A stretch of DNA of 64,000 nucleotides from Actinomycetales bacterium (GTDB lineage: Bacteria; Actinomycetota; Actinomycetes; Mycobacteriales; Micromonosporaceae): assembly GCA_002919305.1 (NCBI GenBank), contig PKFB01000080.1:124001-188000 (forward strand). The letters are read 5' to 3'. The translations under genes were made by a program, and so were the position numbers. Positions 37,212-45,090 of the stretch are shown piece by piece. Every line of letters begins with the position of its first letter. Positions within the stretch are counted from its first letter, which is position 1. The notes below the pieces were generated by a model that was not told where the DNA came from, searched no databases, and saw only the letters and a list, made by a program, of their open reading frames with translations.

Positions 37212-38645
37212 ATGTCACAACCCGGCTGGTCTGGATCCCCGTCTCCAGTGCCCCTTCCACCGGGTTACCCGCATTCTTCCCACCCGTATTCGGGGCCTGA
37301 CGCGCCGCTTCCCCCGTTGAAGCGTCGGACCGTCTGGTTACTGCTGGCGTTATCGGCGCTCCTGCTGGTGGCGGGTGGTGTCGCTGGGGCGCCCCTGTTC
37401 GTGCCCGACGTCCAGTACACCTTTCACGCCGGGACCGGCCCCACCGCGGCCGGGCCGGCCAGGATCGAACCCACAGGGCCGGTCCCCGATGTCCCCACCG
37501 ACCCTGCCAACCCTGACAGCGCGGTCGACGCGATCCTCCTCCGCCGTACCCGGGCGGTGCTCACGCAGGATCGCGAGCTGTTCCTCGCCGACCTGGACAG
37601 CAGTGACCCGGAGTTTGTCCGTCGCCAGGAGAGGGTTTTTGACAACCTCACCTCGTTACCTTTTGGAGAGTTCGCGTTCCGGAGGCAGGACGGCTCCTAC
37701 CCGCAGCTTGCGCGGGAGAGCGGCCTGCCTCGGGCGTACGCACCTCGGGTGACCATCGAGTACGCCTTCGAAGGGTTTGATCAGGGAACGATCGCCGCTC
37801 CGTGGGTTCCCCTGTTCGCGTGGCGGGGAAACCGCTGGGTCATCGCCGGTGAAGCCTCCGGGGATCAGCTACCAGACGGCACCGGAGCCCAGGTGTGGGA
37901 CGTGTCCCCGATCCTGGCCCTGAGTTCGGAGGACGTGCTGCTGATCGTTTCGGAGGGACAGGCGAACACCCGGGCGTTGCTGGACAGGGCACAGCAGGCC
38001 ACCGAGACCGTCCAAGAGTTTCGCCAGGACGGCTGGTCAGGCAGGGTCGTGATGATCGCGGTGGACGACACCCTGGTCTACAACTCGTTCTGGGGCAGGA
38101 ACGAGACGCCTCCTGCGGATGTCGCCGCGATCGCCGTCGAGATGTTCGACGGGGTCTGGGAGTGGAGCGATCCGGTGACCCTGACCGAGACCGGTTACCG
38201 CATCATCCTCAACCCCGACGCTTTCCGGGAGGTGAGCAGAGCGTCGTCTCTGCTGCTGGTGCACGAGATCACCCACGTGGCGTTGGGGCCGATATCAACT
38301 TTTACGACTCCAGTGTGGATCGCTGAGGGGATCGCGGAGTATGTCGCGCTGGAGGAAGAGCCGGTCGAGGAGTGGATCTGGCCAGTGCGGCAGGCGATCG
38401 AGGACGGACGACTGCCGTCGCGATTACCTGATGGCCAGCGTTTTTATGACGAACCAGATATCAACTACACCATCGGCTGGTTAGCGTGCCGCTACATCGC
38501 CTCTGAATATGGGGAGCCGACTTTACTGGACTACTACGAACGGTTAGGGACCGAGCACGTGAACACGGCCACCGAGGAGGTCCTGGGGACGAGCTACGAC
38601 CAGCTCACCGACGCCATCTTTGACTACATCTACTCACTAGTGTGA
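37212..38645 (+). CDS. Membrane-anchored gluzincin-like peptidase
   Basis: A 477-aa protein with a Pro-rich cytoplasmic tail, one transmembrane helix (about residues 41-58, LLLALSALLLVAGGVAGA) and a large extracytoplasmic part. Near residue 352 it has HEITHVAL, and 17 residues on WIAEGIAEYVA, together the HExxH plus EGxAEY pattern of gluzincin peptidases (peptidase MA-like). The substrate is unknown. ATG start with GAGGAAG upstream. The next, small membrane gene overlaps its stop codon, which suggests a functional pair. Confidence 0.8.
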   Translation: MSQPGWSGSPSPVPLPPGYPHSSHPYSGPDAPLPPLKRRTVWLLLALSALLLVAGGVAGAPLFVPDVQYTFHAGTGPTAAGPARIEPTGPVPDVPTDPANPDSAVDAILLRRTRAVLTQDRELFLADLDSSDPEFVRRQERVFDNLTSLPFGEFAFRRQDGSYPQLARESGLPRAYAPRVTIEYAFEGFDQGTIAAPWVPLFAWRGNRWVIAGEASGDQLPDGTGAQVWDVSPILALSSEDVLLIVSEGQANTRALLDRAQQATETVQEFRQDGWSGRVVMIAVDDTLVYNSFWGRNETPPADVAAIAVEMFDGVWEWSDPVTLTETGYRIILNPDAFREVSRASSLLLVHEITHVALGPISTFTTPVWIAEGIAEYVALEEEPVEEWIWPVRQAIEDGRLPSRLPDGQRFYDEPDINYTIGWLACRYIASEYGEPTLLDYYERLGTEHVNTATEEVLGTSYDQLTDAIFDYIYSLV

Positions 38646-38896
38646 GGGAGAGACACCCCCCGTCCCCCGATGCCTCAACCTCGCCATCTTTGAGCGAGAC
38701 AACTCCGCCTCACAGTCTGGAGGGATCACCGTTGGCGTCGCCTGGTGGCGACGGGAGCGACGGTGAGCTACCGGTGATCGGACTGGCGGTGGGTGGTATA
38801 GCGCTGCTGGGCGGTGGCATGGTCGTGGCCGGCACCGCGTTACGGATGATCCGGCGACGGGGCCCGGAGAGTCCGGATGAGGCGACGCGGCCATAG
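38642..38896 (+). CDS. Small tail-anchored protein coupled to the gluzincin-like gene
   Basis: An 84-aa protein with a polar Ser/Pro-rich N terminus and no signal peptide. It ends with ELPVIG, a Gly-rich hydrophobic helix and RMIRRRG. The LPVIG-helix-Arg layout copies a cell-wall sorting signal, but with Ile where LPxTG needs Thr. GTG start overlapping the upstream stop by 4 bp (GTGA). The function is unknown; it may hold the peptidase at the membrane. A strong terminator follows. Confidence 0.65.
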   Translation: MRERHPPSPDASTSPSLSETTPPHSLEGSPLASPGGDGSDGELPVIGLAVGGIALLGGGMVVAGTALRMIRRRGPESPDEATRP

Positions 38897-38973
38897 CGGG
38901 CTAAGCGGACCGATCCGCAGAGTAGATAGCAAAAGAGCAGAGGGCAAAGGAGACAGCTCAGCTGACTAGAACC

Positions 38974-39016
38974 ACACCGAGGGCGCGGATCACACGGTCC
39001 GCGCCCTCGGTGTTTT
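38974..39016 (+). terminator. Strong intrinsic terminator
   Basis: Perfect 16-bp stem (38974-38989 with 38998-39013), 8-nt loop, ending in TGTTTTCG. It ends the gluzincin-like operon. Confidence 0.9.
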
Positions 39017-39167
39017 CGATGTTCAGGACACTGTCTAGGACACCCAAAAACCGTGATGACGCACGGGTGTGCCGCGCCTCGGGTGCTCTCTTGGCCGCGA
39101 CATGCCAGAACGCATGGGTACGCGGCTCAGGTGCGTGATGCCGTGACGGGCGCCCCCGCGCGTACCG

Positions 39168-39416
39168 TCAGCTCGCGTTGGCCTGCGCCAGGTGCTGGCG
39201 CACGTCGACGATGGTCGGGTTGGTCATTGTGGTCCCGTCAGGGAACCGGACCGTCGGCACCGTCTGGTTACCACCGTTGACGCTCATGACGAACTCCGCG
39301 GCGGCTGGATCTTGTTCGATGTCCACCTCGGTGTAGGCGATCCCCTCCCGGTCCAGTTGGCTTTTGAGCCGGCGGCAGTAGCCGCACCACGGTGTGGAGT
39401 AGACCGTCAACGCCAT
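39168..39416 (-). CDS. mrx1: Mycoredoxin (glutaredoxin-like)
   Basis: An 82-aa thioredoxin-fold protein with the active-site WCGYC at residues 10-14, the cis-Pro segment TVPTVRFPDG and a C-terminal helix. This size and motif match mycoredoxin-1, which reduces mixed disulfides with mycothiol. The ATG at 39416 has AAGGAGG 6 nt upstream; a longer frame to 39491 lacks one. Divergent from uvrD2, the same arrangement as in many actinomycetes. Confidence 0.9.
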   Translation of the reverse strand: MALTVYSTPWCGYCRRLKSQLDREGIAYTEVDIEQDPAAAEFVMSVNGGNQTVPTVRFPDGTTMTNPTIVDVRQHLAQANAS

Positions 39417-39553
39417 CGGTGCCTCCTTGAGCGACCTGTGAAGATACGCGCTTGACGCTAGCGCCATTGTTGAGCGGGTCATCCGTGACATGCCGGTCTG
39501 GGATTCCCACCCAGTGGTGTCAACAACATGTCCCCCTGGGAAGATGCCCGGCT

Positions 39554-41710
39554 GTGGCGAGTGACTCAGCAGCCCTCGAGCGGGTCCTGGCCGGGCTCGA
39601 TGCCGAGCAGCAGCGGGTGGTGACCGCGCCGGCCGGTCCGGTGTGTGTCCTGGCCGGCGCCGGGACGGGGAAGACGCGTGCCATCACCCACCGGATCGCC
39701 TACCGCTCCTTGAGAGGTCAGATCCGGCCGGAGCATGTGTTGGCGGTGACGTTCACCGCCCGGGCAGCGGGGGAGTTGCGGGATCGGCTCGCCAAGCTAG
39801 GGGTGCCGGGGGTGCAGGCCCGCACCTTCCACGCGGCGGCGGCGCGGCAGCTGCGGTACTTCGCGCCCCGCCTGCTGGACGGCCGTCCATTGCCGGAGGT
39901 CGTGGAGACCAAAGCGCGTTTTGTGACGCAGGCGGCGGCCAAGGTGGGGCTCCGGTCCGCTGATCGGGATCTGGCTCGGGACCTGGCCAGCGAGATTGAG
40001 TGGGCTAAGGCCACTTTGGTGCAACCGGAGGGGTACGCGGAGGCGGCGGCCCGCGCCGGTCGGGAACCCCCGCTGGAGGCTGAGACCGTCGCCGCGGTGT
40101 ACGCGGAGTACGAACGGGTCAAGAGCGCAGCGGGCGTGATGGATTTCGAGGACCTGCTGCGAGGAGCGATCTGGGCCATTGAGGAGCACCCGGATGTGGC
40201 CGCACAGATTCGCGCCCAGTACCGCCATTTCGTGGTTGATGAGTATCAGGACGTCAACCCGGTTCAGCAACGTCTGCTGGAGGCGTGGTTGGGGCAGCGG
40301 CGGGATATCACCGTGGTCGGCGACGCCAGTCAAACGATCTACTCATTTACCGGGGCCTCGTCGCGGTATCTGCTGGAATTCCCACGCCGTTACCCCGACG
40401 CCGTCGTTGTCCGTCTGACGCGCGACTACCGTTCCACGCCTGAGGTGGTGGAGCTCGCTAACACCGTCATCAGCGCGTCACGCGGCCCTGAGGCGCGGGT
40501 GCGGCTGGCCTTGACAGGACAGCGCCCCTCAGGGCCGCCGCCGATCGTGCGTACCTTCCCGGATGAACCGGCTGAGGCGGCGGCGGTCGCCGCCCAGTGC
40601 GCGACCCTGGTGGCTCAGGGAAGGCCTCCTAGCCAGATCGCGGTGCTGTTTCGGACCAACGCCCAGTCGGCGATCTATGAGGAGGCGCTCGCCGACGCGG
40701 GGGTGCCGTATGTGGTGCGGGGCGCCGAACGATTTTTTGACAGACCAGAGGTACGCCGGGCGATGACGGCGATTCGCGCCGCTGTCGCCAGTACCGATCC
40801 CGCTGTACCGCTGCCCGAGGCGGTCATAGGGGCGTTGCGGGCGGTGGGGTGGCATCCGGACCAGCCCGCGTCGGGAGGGGCAGCGCGGGAAAGCTGGGAG
40901 GCGTTGGCGGCCCTGGTCAGGTTGGCCGATGACTTCGTGGCCGCCTCTGAAGCCGCCGAATCCGCTGGTGTCGCCGGTGCGAGCCCAGGAAGCTGGGGTA
41001 CGCCGTTGGAGCGGTTCCACGCTGAATTGCTCAGACGCGCCGCTGCCCAGCACGTGCCGACCCTGGAGGGGGTGACCCTGGCGTCGTTGCATGCCGCGAA
41101 AGGGTTGGAGTGGGACGTGGTGTTCCTGGTCGGGCTGGTGGACGGCACTATTCCGGTCTCCTACGCCCGGACTCTGGCCAATGTGGAGGAAGAGCGGCGC
41201 CTGTTGTATGTCGGTATCACCCGAGCACGGGAGGTGCTCTGGCTGTCGTGGGCCGCGGCTCGTTCTCCGGGCGGTCGTCAACGCCGGCCGTGTCGTTTTC
41301 TGCCCATGCTGGATCCCAGCTTCACCAGAAGAACCCCGGCTGCCGTGGGGGAAACGGGGGGCAAAAGAGGACGCAGCGTGCGTGGGCTGAGAATGATGTC
41401 CTGCCGGGTCTGCGGAACCACTCTGACCGATGGTGTGGCACGCAAGCTGGGGCGTTGTGTGGACTGCCCCTCTGATATCGACGAGGAGCTATATGACCGG
41501 CTGCGTCGATGGCGTGCCCGAGTAGCCGGTGAACAGCGGGTTCCGGCGTATGTCGTCTTCACCGACGCGACCTTGACGGCGTTAGCCGAACGGCGTCCAG
41601 AGCGTACTGAGGAGTTGGTGGCGATCCCCGGGATTGGGCCGCGCAAGCTCGAACAGTACGGTGACGCGGTACTGGCGTTGATTCAGGGAGCAGATCCTGA
41701 CGATCTGTAA
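39554..41710 (+). CDS. uvrD2: Superfamily I DNA helicase UvrD2
   Basis: A 718-aa helicase. The motor has AGAGTGKTRAITHRI, VTFTARAAGEL, VDEYQDVNPVQQ, GDASQTIYSFTGA and HAAKGLEWD. The C-terminal part has the tetracysteine motif CRVCG...CVDCP near residue 617 and then an HRDC domain (ending PGIGPRKLEQYGDAVLALI). This tetracysteine-HRDC tail is the mark of actinobacterial UvrD2. The GTG at 39554 is preferred; an upstream ATG at 39452 would overlap the mycoredoxin promoter region. Confidence 0.93.
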   Translation: MASDSAALERVLAGLDAEQQRVVTAPAGPVCVLAGAGTGKTRAITHRIAYRSLRGQIRPEHVLAVTFTARAAGELRDRLAKLGVPGVQARTFHAAAARQLRYFAPRLLDGRPLPEVVETKARFVTQAAAKVGLRSADRDLARDLASEIEWAKATLVQPEGYAEAAARAGREPPLEAETVAAVYAEYERVKSAAGVMDFEDLLRGAIWAIEEHPDVAAQIRAQYRHFVVDEYQDVNPVQQRLLEAWLGQRRDITVVGDASQTIYSFTGASSRYLLEFPRRYPDAVVVRLTRDYRSTPEVVELANTVISASRGPEARVRLALTGQRPSGPPPIVRTFPDEPAEAAAVAAQCATLVAQGRPPSQIAVLFRTNAQSAIYEEALADAGVPYVVRGAERFFDRPEVRRAMTAIRAAVASTDPAVPLPEAVIGALRAVGWHPDQPASGGAARESWEALAALVRLADDFVAASEAAESAGVAGASPGSWGTPLERFHAELLRRAAAQHVPTLEGVTLASLHAAKGLEWDVVFLVGLVDGTIPVSYARTLANVEEERRLLYVGITRAREVLWLSWAAARSPGGRQRRPCRFLPMLDPSFTRRTPAAVGETGGKRGRSVRGLRMMSCRVCGTTLTDGVARKLGRCVDCPSDIDEELYDRLRRWRARVAGEQRVPAYVVFTDATLTALAERRPERTEELVAIPGIGPRKLEQYGDAVLALIQGADPDDL

Positions 41711-41764
41711 CTGTGTCGTCGCCAGCCGTTCTTATATGAACTGTCAGATGACTTCCACAACAGG

Positions 41765-41808
41765 TTTAGAAAAATACGTTGCTCTCCTGTGAGCGGGAGG
41801 CATAGCCT
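41765..41808 (+). promoter_or_regulatory. WhiB7-type promoter of whiB7
   Basis: An A/T-rich block (41765-41776) stands three bases before TTGCTC (-35, 41779-41784), then an 18-bp spacer and TAGCCT (-10, 41803-41808). An A/T-rich stretch just upstream of the -35 is the feature recognised by WhiB7 with the housekeeping sigma factor, so this is a candidate autoregulated promoter. It predicts a leader of nearly 600 nt. Confidence 0.55.
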
Positions 41809-41900
41809 CAGGGAACGGATGCGGCGCCTTCGGCGCTGACCTCGATTCATGTCCGTCGATGGGTAACCACGGCGCTGGAGAAGGGCAGGAGGTGAGAACG

Positions 41901-42272
41901 GTGACCACAGCAATCGCACTTGTTGAGCAACCGTTCTCCGGGCTGTCCGCTCTCCGCGTCCAGGCACAGCTGACCACCGTGCTTTCCGGTGAGGCCCTTC
42001 TCAAAGCAGCCGCTCGGAGGCTGCTGGCAGCAGCGGCAGCACCGGTGGCACGGGCAGCGAAAGAGCTCCGATTTGAAGGGTGCGGTGCGCTCAAAGCACG
42101 ACCGTTCGCTCGAATCGGAATTGAAGCCCGTAACCGTAAGCAGACCCTCGATCAGGCCACGAATCGTGCCCTCCCAGTAATCGAGAGCACCCCGGAGACC
42201 CCTGAAATCGTCGTTTTGTCGTACCGGACCGATTACATGGGCGGAGTCCCACCTCGAGGAAGACCGGCGTAA
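41901..42272 (+). CDS. Upstream ORF in the whiB7 leader
   Basis: A 123-codon frame starting at GTG 41901, with AGGAGG 7 nt upstream, and ending 32 nt before the terminator stem that precedes whiB7. The predicted product is Ala/Leu-rich, then basic, and shows no known domain. Regulation of whiB7 by ribosome stalling on a leader ORF is established in mycobacteria and streptomycetes. I infer that this frame plays that role; its length is unusual for a leader peptide. A five-codon ORF also occurs at 41849-41866. Confidence 0.5.
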   Translation: MTTAIALVEQPFSGLSALRVQAQLTTVLSGEALLKAAARRLLAAAAAPVARAAKELRFEGCGALKARPFARIGIEARNRKQTLDQATNRALPVIESTPETPEIVVLSYRTDYMGGVPPRGRPA

Positions 42273-42340
42273 AAACGGCCATTCGGCCAGTCGGCTCACC
42301 TCGAGGCCGCGGACCCCGACTCCGGGATCCGCGGCCTTTT
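42252..42340 (+). promoter_or_regulatory. whiB7 attenuator (terminator and competing hairpin)
   Basis: The terminator is AGGCCGCGGA (42304-42313) paired with TCCGCGGCCT (42328-42337), extended inward by three C-G pairs and followed by TTTT. A self-complementary CCTCGAGG occurs inside the end of the upstream ORF (42252-42259) and again at 42299-42306, where it overlaps the base of the terminator stem. Pairing of the two copies would block the terminator base. A ribosome finishing the upstream ORF would cover the first copy and favour termination. Confidence 0.7.
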
Positions 42341-42395
42341 GCATGACCAGCGTGGTTTCACCAGACCAGAGGATCGAGACCGAGGAAGGAACGAG

Positions 42396-42779
42396 GTGAC
42401 CGGGACGATGAACCTGGCCGTGGCTCCCTTCGGCGGACTCGCCGCCGAGGGAGTCGAGCTGCCCTGCCGGCAGTACGACCCGGATCTGTGGTTCGCAGAC
42501 TCTCCGGCTGAGTTGGAGATCGCCAAGGCGATCTGCGGCGAATGCCCGCTGCGGTTGGAGTGCCTGGCCGGCGCCGTTGAGCGGCGTGAGCCCTGGGGTG
42601 TCTGGGGCGGCGAGATCTTCGAGCGCGGTGTGGTGGTGCCGCGGAAGCGGCCGCGGGGACGTCCTCGTAAGGAGGACGCCGCTCGGGACGCGATCGCCCG
42701 GGTTGAGGTGACCGTTCGGACCGAGCAGCTGTTGAAGAACACCCGCCCGATCGATGTGCACGGAGAGGACGCGGCCTGA
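42396..42779 (+). CDS. whiB7: WhiB7 antibiotic-resistance regulator
   Basis: WhiB-family iron-sulfur transcription factor. Cluster ligands: LPCRQYD, then CGECPLRLEC; the turn GVWGGE follows; and the C-terminal AT-hook KRPRGRPRKED identifies WhiB7 among the paralogues. It works with the primary sigma factor to switch on ribosome-protection, methyltransferase and efflux genes under translation inhibitors. The GTG at 42396 has AGGAAGGA 5 nt upstream; an in-frame ATG at 42408 is the alternative. The linkage uvrD2-whiB7 is conserved in actinomycetes. Confidence 0.9.
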   Translation: MTGTMNLAVAPFGGLAAEGVELPCRQYDPDLWFADSPAELEIAKAICGECPLRLECLAGAVERREPWGVWGGEIFERGVVVPRKRPRGRPRKEDAARDAIARVEVTVRTEQLLKNTRPIDVHGEDAA

Positions 42780-43009
42780 TGTACGCCCTACCAGCAGTAG
42801 CGGCGCGTGAACCGCGCCCTGTCATAGCACACCAGTACCCGGATATCACTGACGTTCGTGGATATGGGAGTAACGCCTTGTATCTGATCAATGAAGCGCT
42901 TGCGAGAGCGCGAATGTCCGAGGACACGCAGCGGCGAGAACCCAAAGTACGGGGCGCCTTATGGATCACCGCCGCGGTGCGGCGCCGCGAGCGGGAACAG
43001 CGGAGCTGA
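42779..43009 (+). CDS. Small basic protein downstream of whiB7
   Basis: A 76-aa protein whose ATG overlaps the whiB7 stop (TGATG), so translation is probably coupled. The second half is a charged helix (YLINEALARARMSED, then RRREREQRS). I recognise no family; short Arg-rich helices of this sort are often found after whiB genes. No separate ribosome binding site. Confidence 0.5.
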   Translation: MYALPAVAAREPRPVIAHQYPDITDVRGYGSNALYLINEALARARMSEDTQRREPKVRGALWITAAVRRREREQRS

Positions 43010-43409
43010 GTTTAACGCCCTGATCCGCCGACGGAAGCCGGGAGCGTCACGTAGAGCAAGCCGGTGTGAACGCTGTGATCAGCGCCGGAATAAGGCGTGA
43101 AGACAGCTTTAAAAGCATCGGGTGACGCCCCGGCCCAAGGGGAATTTAGTCCATAAAGGACTGAACACTGGCTGACGCGTCAGCGTGCGAATGTCACGCT
43201 GACGCGTCGCTGGTTTCGGGGTGGTTTCAACGAGATTTCGAACGCAAGCTGTCGGTTTTTCAGAGGATGGCGATCACTGACGAAGCTGTCGTGGATCGGA
43301 TACAACAACCCCCTAACCTGCACCCGTAACGGGGAGGCGTAGCGTAACGTCTCCAAGGTAGGGGTGAGACGGACATCACTCACCCGGTATCGGTGACAGG
43401 GGAGCAGGT
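43010..43409. other. Intergenic region with several palindromes
   Basis: 400 bp without a supported gene. It holds a small hairpin AGTCC/GGACT (43148-43162) and the larger repeat at 43174-43208. The promoter of the next gene should lie between 43210 and 43400. Confidence 0.45.
43174..43208. repeat. 14-bp inverted repeat built from two TGACGCGTCA palindromes
   Basis: 43174-43187 is the exact reverse complement of 43195-43208, with a 7-nt loop. The 10-bp palindrome TGACGCGTCA lies at 43173-43182 and recurs with one mismatch at 43200-43209, 27 bp apart. This suits either an RNA hairpin or two sites for a dimeric regulator. Confidence 0.75.
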
Positions 43410-43613
43410 GTGAACACTCGTACCGAGGAACGGGATCGGATCGAGGACGAGAGCCTGGGAGCGGTGTGCGTCTCGTGTGGCCTTGTCGTGGCCGACGTAC
43501 CGCTCATCTGGACCCGACAGGTGGGGCGCCACGGTCCCGAATGGCTCTGCGACAACTGCACCCGTGAAAACCTGAGCGCTATCGAGGGCAAACTCGACGA
43601 AATCTGGTGGTGA
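43410..43613 (+). CDS. Small zinc-ribbon protein
   Basis: A 67-aa protein with CVSCG and CDNC pairs 33 residues apart, a likely zinc ribbon, and the conserved ending SAIEGKLDEIWW. Small proteins of this pattern occur throughout actinomycetes with no assigned function. GTG start with GGGGAGC upstream. It stands alone, converging with the ABC1 kinase gene. Confidence 0.75.
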   Translation: MNTRTEERDRIEDESLGAVCVSCGLVVADVPLIWTRQVGRHGPEWLCDNCTRENLSAIEGKLDEIWW

Positions 43614-43670
43614 ACGGAGTATGACCCCGTCACTACTCCGCGAACCCTGAGATCGTGACGGGTACCCGGC

Positions 43671-44981
43671 TCAGCCAGCGAATCCGGGTACCCACCGCTC
43701 CACCACCGCGCGGTAGGGAGCCTTGGCCTCCAGCTGGCACAGCACCCCGATGGACCCCAAGGTCACCCGGTGCACCAGCAGGTACGCCGGGGGCAGGTTG
43801 AGATTCCTGCTGAATTGGTAGGCCGGGCTGCGTGGCGCGGTCAGCCGGACCGCCTCATGACGCAGCCAGGAGCGGCTGAACCGGAACTCGTCACGGGCGA
43901 TCGGCTCCAGCATGGGCAGCAGGAAGTCCAGGAGCGCTTCGGCGTCGACCTCAAGATCCGGTTTGATGAATCCCTCTTGCCGCAGCCCGTCGAGCACGGC
44001 TGTTGCTTCACCAGCCAGGGCCAGCCGGGTCAGGCGCCCGATCGGCTCGGGGAGGCCTCCCGGCAGCCGTGCGACCGCTCCGAAGTCGAATACCCCTAAC
44101 CGCCCGTCCGGGAGCATACGGAAATTACCGGGATGAGGATCGGCGTGGAGCAGGCCAGCCAGTGCGGGAGCGGAGAAGTGCAAGGTGGCCAGCAACAGGC
44201 CGGCCCGGTCCCGCTCCTCTTGGGTGCCGGAAGCGATGACTTTCGATAACGGCGTGCCGTCCATCCATTCGGTCACTAGGACCTTCGGGGAAGCGGCGAC
44301 CACCGCCGGGATCGCGATCTCGCTGCTGTCGGCGTACGCCTTCACAAAGGCCTGTTGCGTGCGGGCCTCTAACTCGTAGTCCAACTCCTCGTTGAGGCGT
44401 TCGCGTAGCTCCGCGATCAGTGGTTTGATCTCCAGCGCAGGCTGGATCACGCGGAACAGCAGCGTGGCCTTGCTGAGCTGGTTGAGGTCGGCCAACAGGG
44501 CCTCTCCCGCGCCGGGGTACTGCACCTTCACGGCGACTTCGCGACCGTCCCGCCACACCGCCCGGTGAACCTGGCCGATACTGGCCGCGGCCGCCGGTGT
44601 GTCGTCGAAGTCGGCGAACCGGCGACGCCATCGTGGGCCGAGTTCAGCGGCGAGCACCTTGTGCACGGTGGCGGCCGGCAGGGCGGGTGCGGCGTCCTGG
44701 AGTTTGGTCAGGGCCGCCCGATACGGGGCGGCGATGTGCTCGGGGAGGGCCGCCTCGAAGACGGATAACGCCTGGCCCAACTTCATGGCGCCGCCCTTGA
44801 GTTGACCCAGCACGCTGAACAGCTGCTCAGCTGTGCGCTGCTGAATCTCGGCCGTGATGGCCTCGGGGGCCAGACCGGTGACTCGTTTACCGAGACCGAG
44901 CGCGGCTCGGCCAGCGAAGCCCAGCGGGAGTGAAGCCAGTTTCACCGTACGTGATACGGCCCAGCGGGGGATGTCGGTCAC
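43671..44981 (-). CDS. ABC1/UbiB-family atypical kinase
   Basis: A 436-aa protein of the AarF/ABC1/UbiB family. The diagnostic N-terminal LKGGAMKLGQ (KxGQ motif) is followed by AAASIGQVHRA (Ala-rich loop), VAVKVQYPG with the catalytic Lys, a Glu-rich ELRERLNEELDY helix, HADPHPGNF and VFDFGAVARLP. Members act as ATPases linked to isoprenoid-lipid or quinone metabolism. No quinone genes are near, so the exact role here is open. The ThiF-like gene lies upstream on the same strand. Confidence 0.9.
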   Translation of the reverse strand: MTDIPRWAVSRTVKLASLPLGFAGRAALGLGKRVTGLAPEAITAEIQQRTAEQLFSVLGQLKGGAMKLGQALSVFEAALPEHIAAPYRAALTKLQDAAPALPAATVHKVLAAELGPRWRRRFADFDDTPAAAASIGQVHRAVWRDGREVAVKVQYPGAGEALLADLNQLSKATLLFRVIQPALEIKPLIAELRERLNEELDYELEARTQQAFVKAYADSSEIAIPAVVAASPKVLVTEWMDGTPLSKVIASGTQEERDRAGLLLATLHFSAPALAGLLHADPHPGNFRMLPDGRLGVFDFGAVARLPGGLPEPIGRLTRLALAGEATAVLDGLRQEGFIKPDLEVDAEALLDFLLPMLEPIARDEFRFSRSWLRHEAVRLTAPRSPAYQFSRNLNLPPAYLLVHRVTLGSIGVLCQLEAKAPYRAVVERWVPGFAG

Positions 44982-45090
44982 GCGCTCATTCTCCTCGGAT
45001 CGAGCGGTAGCTGGATCCCACGGTATCCGACTATTCCCGGGTTACCCGGATGGTTTTCTCCAATCAAGATCAATTTGTTGGGTTGACGTT

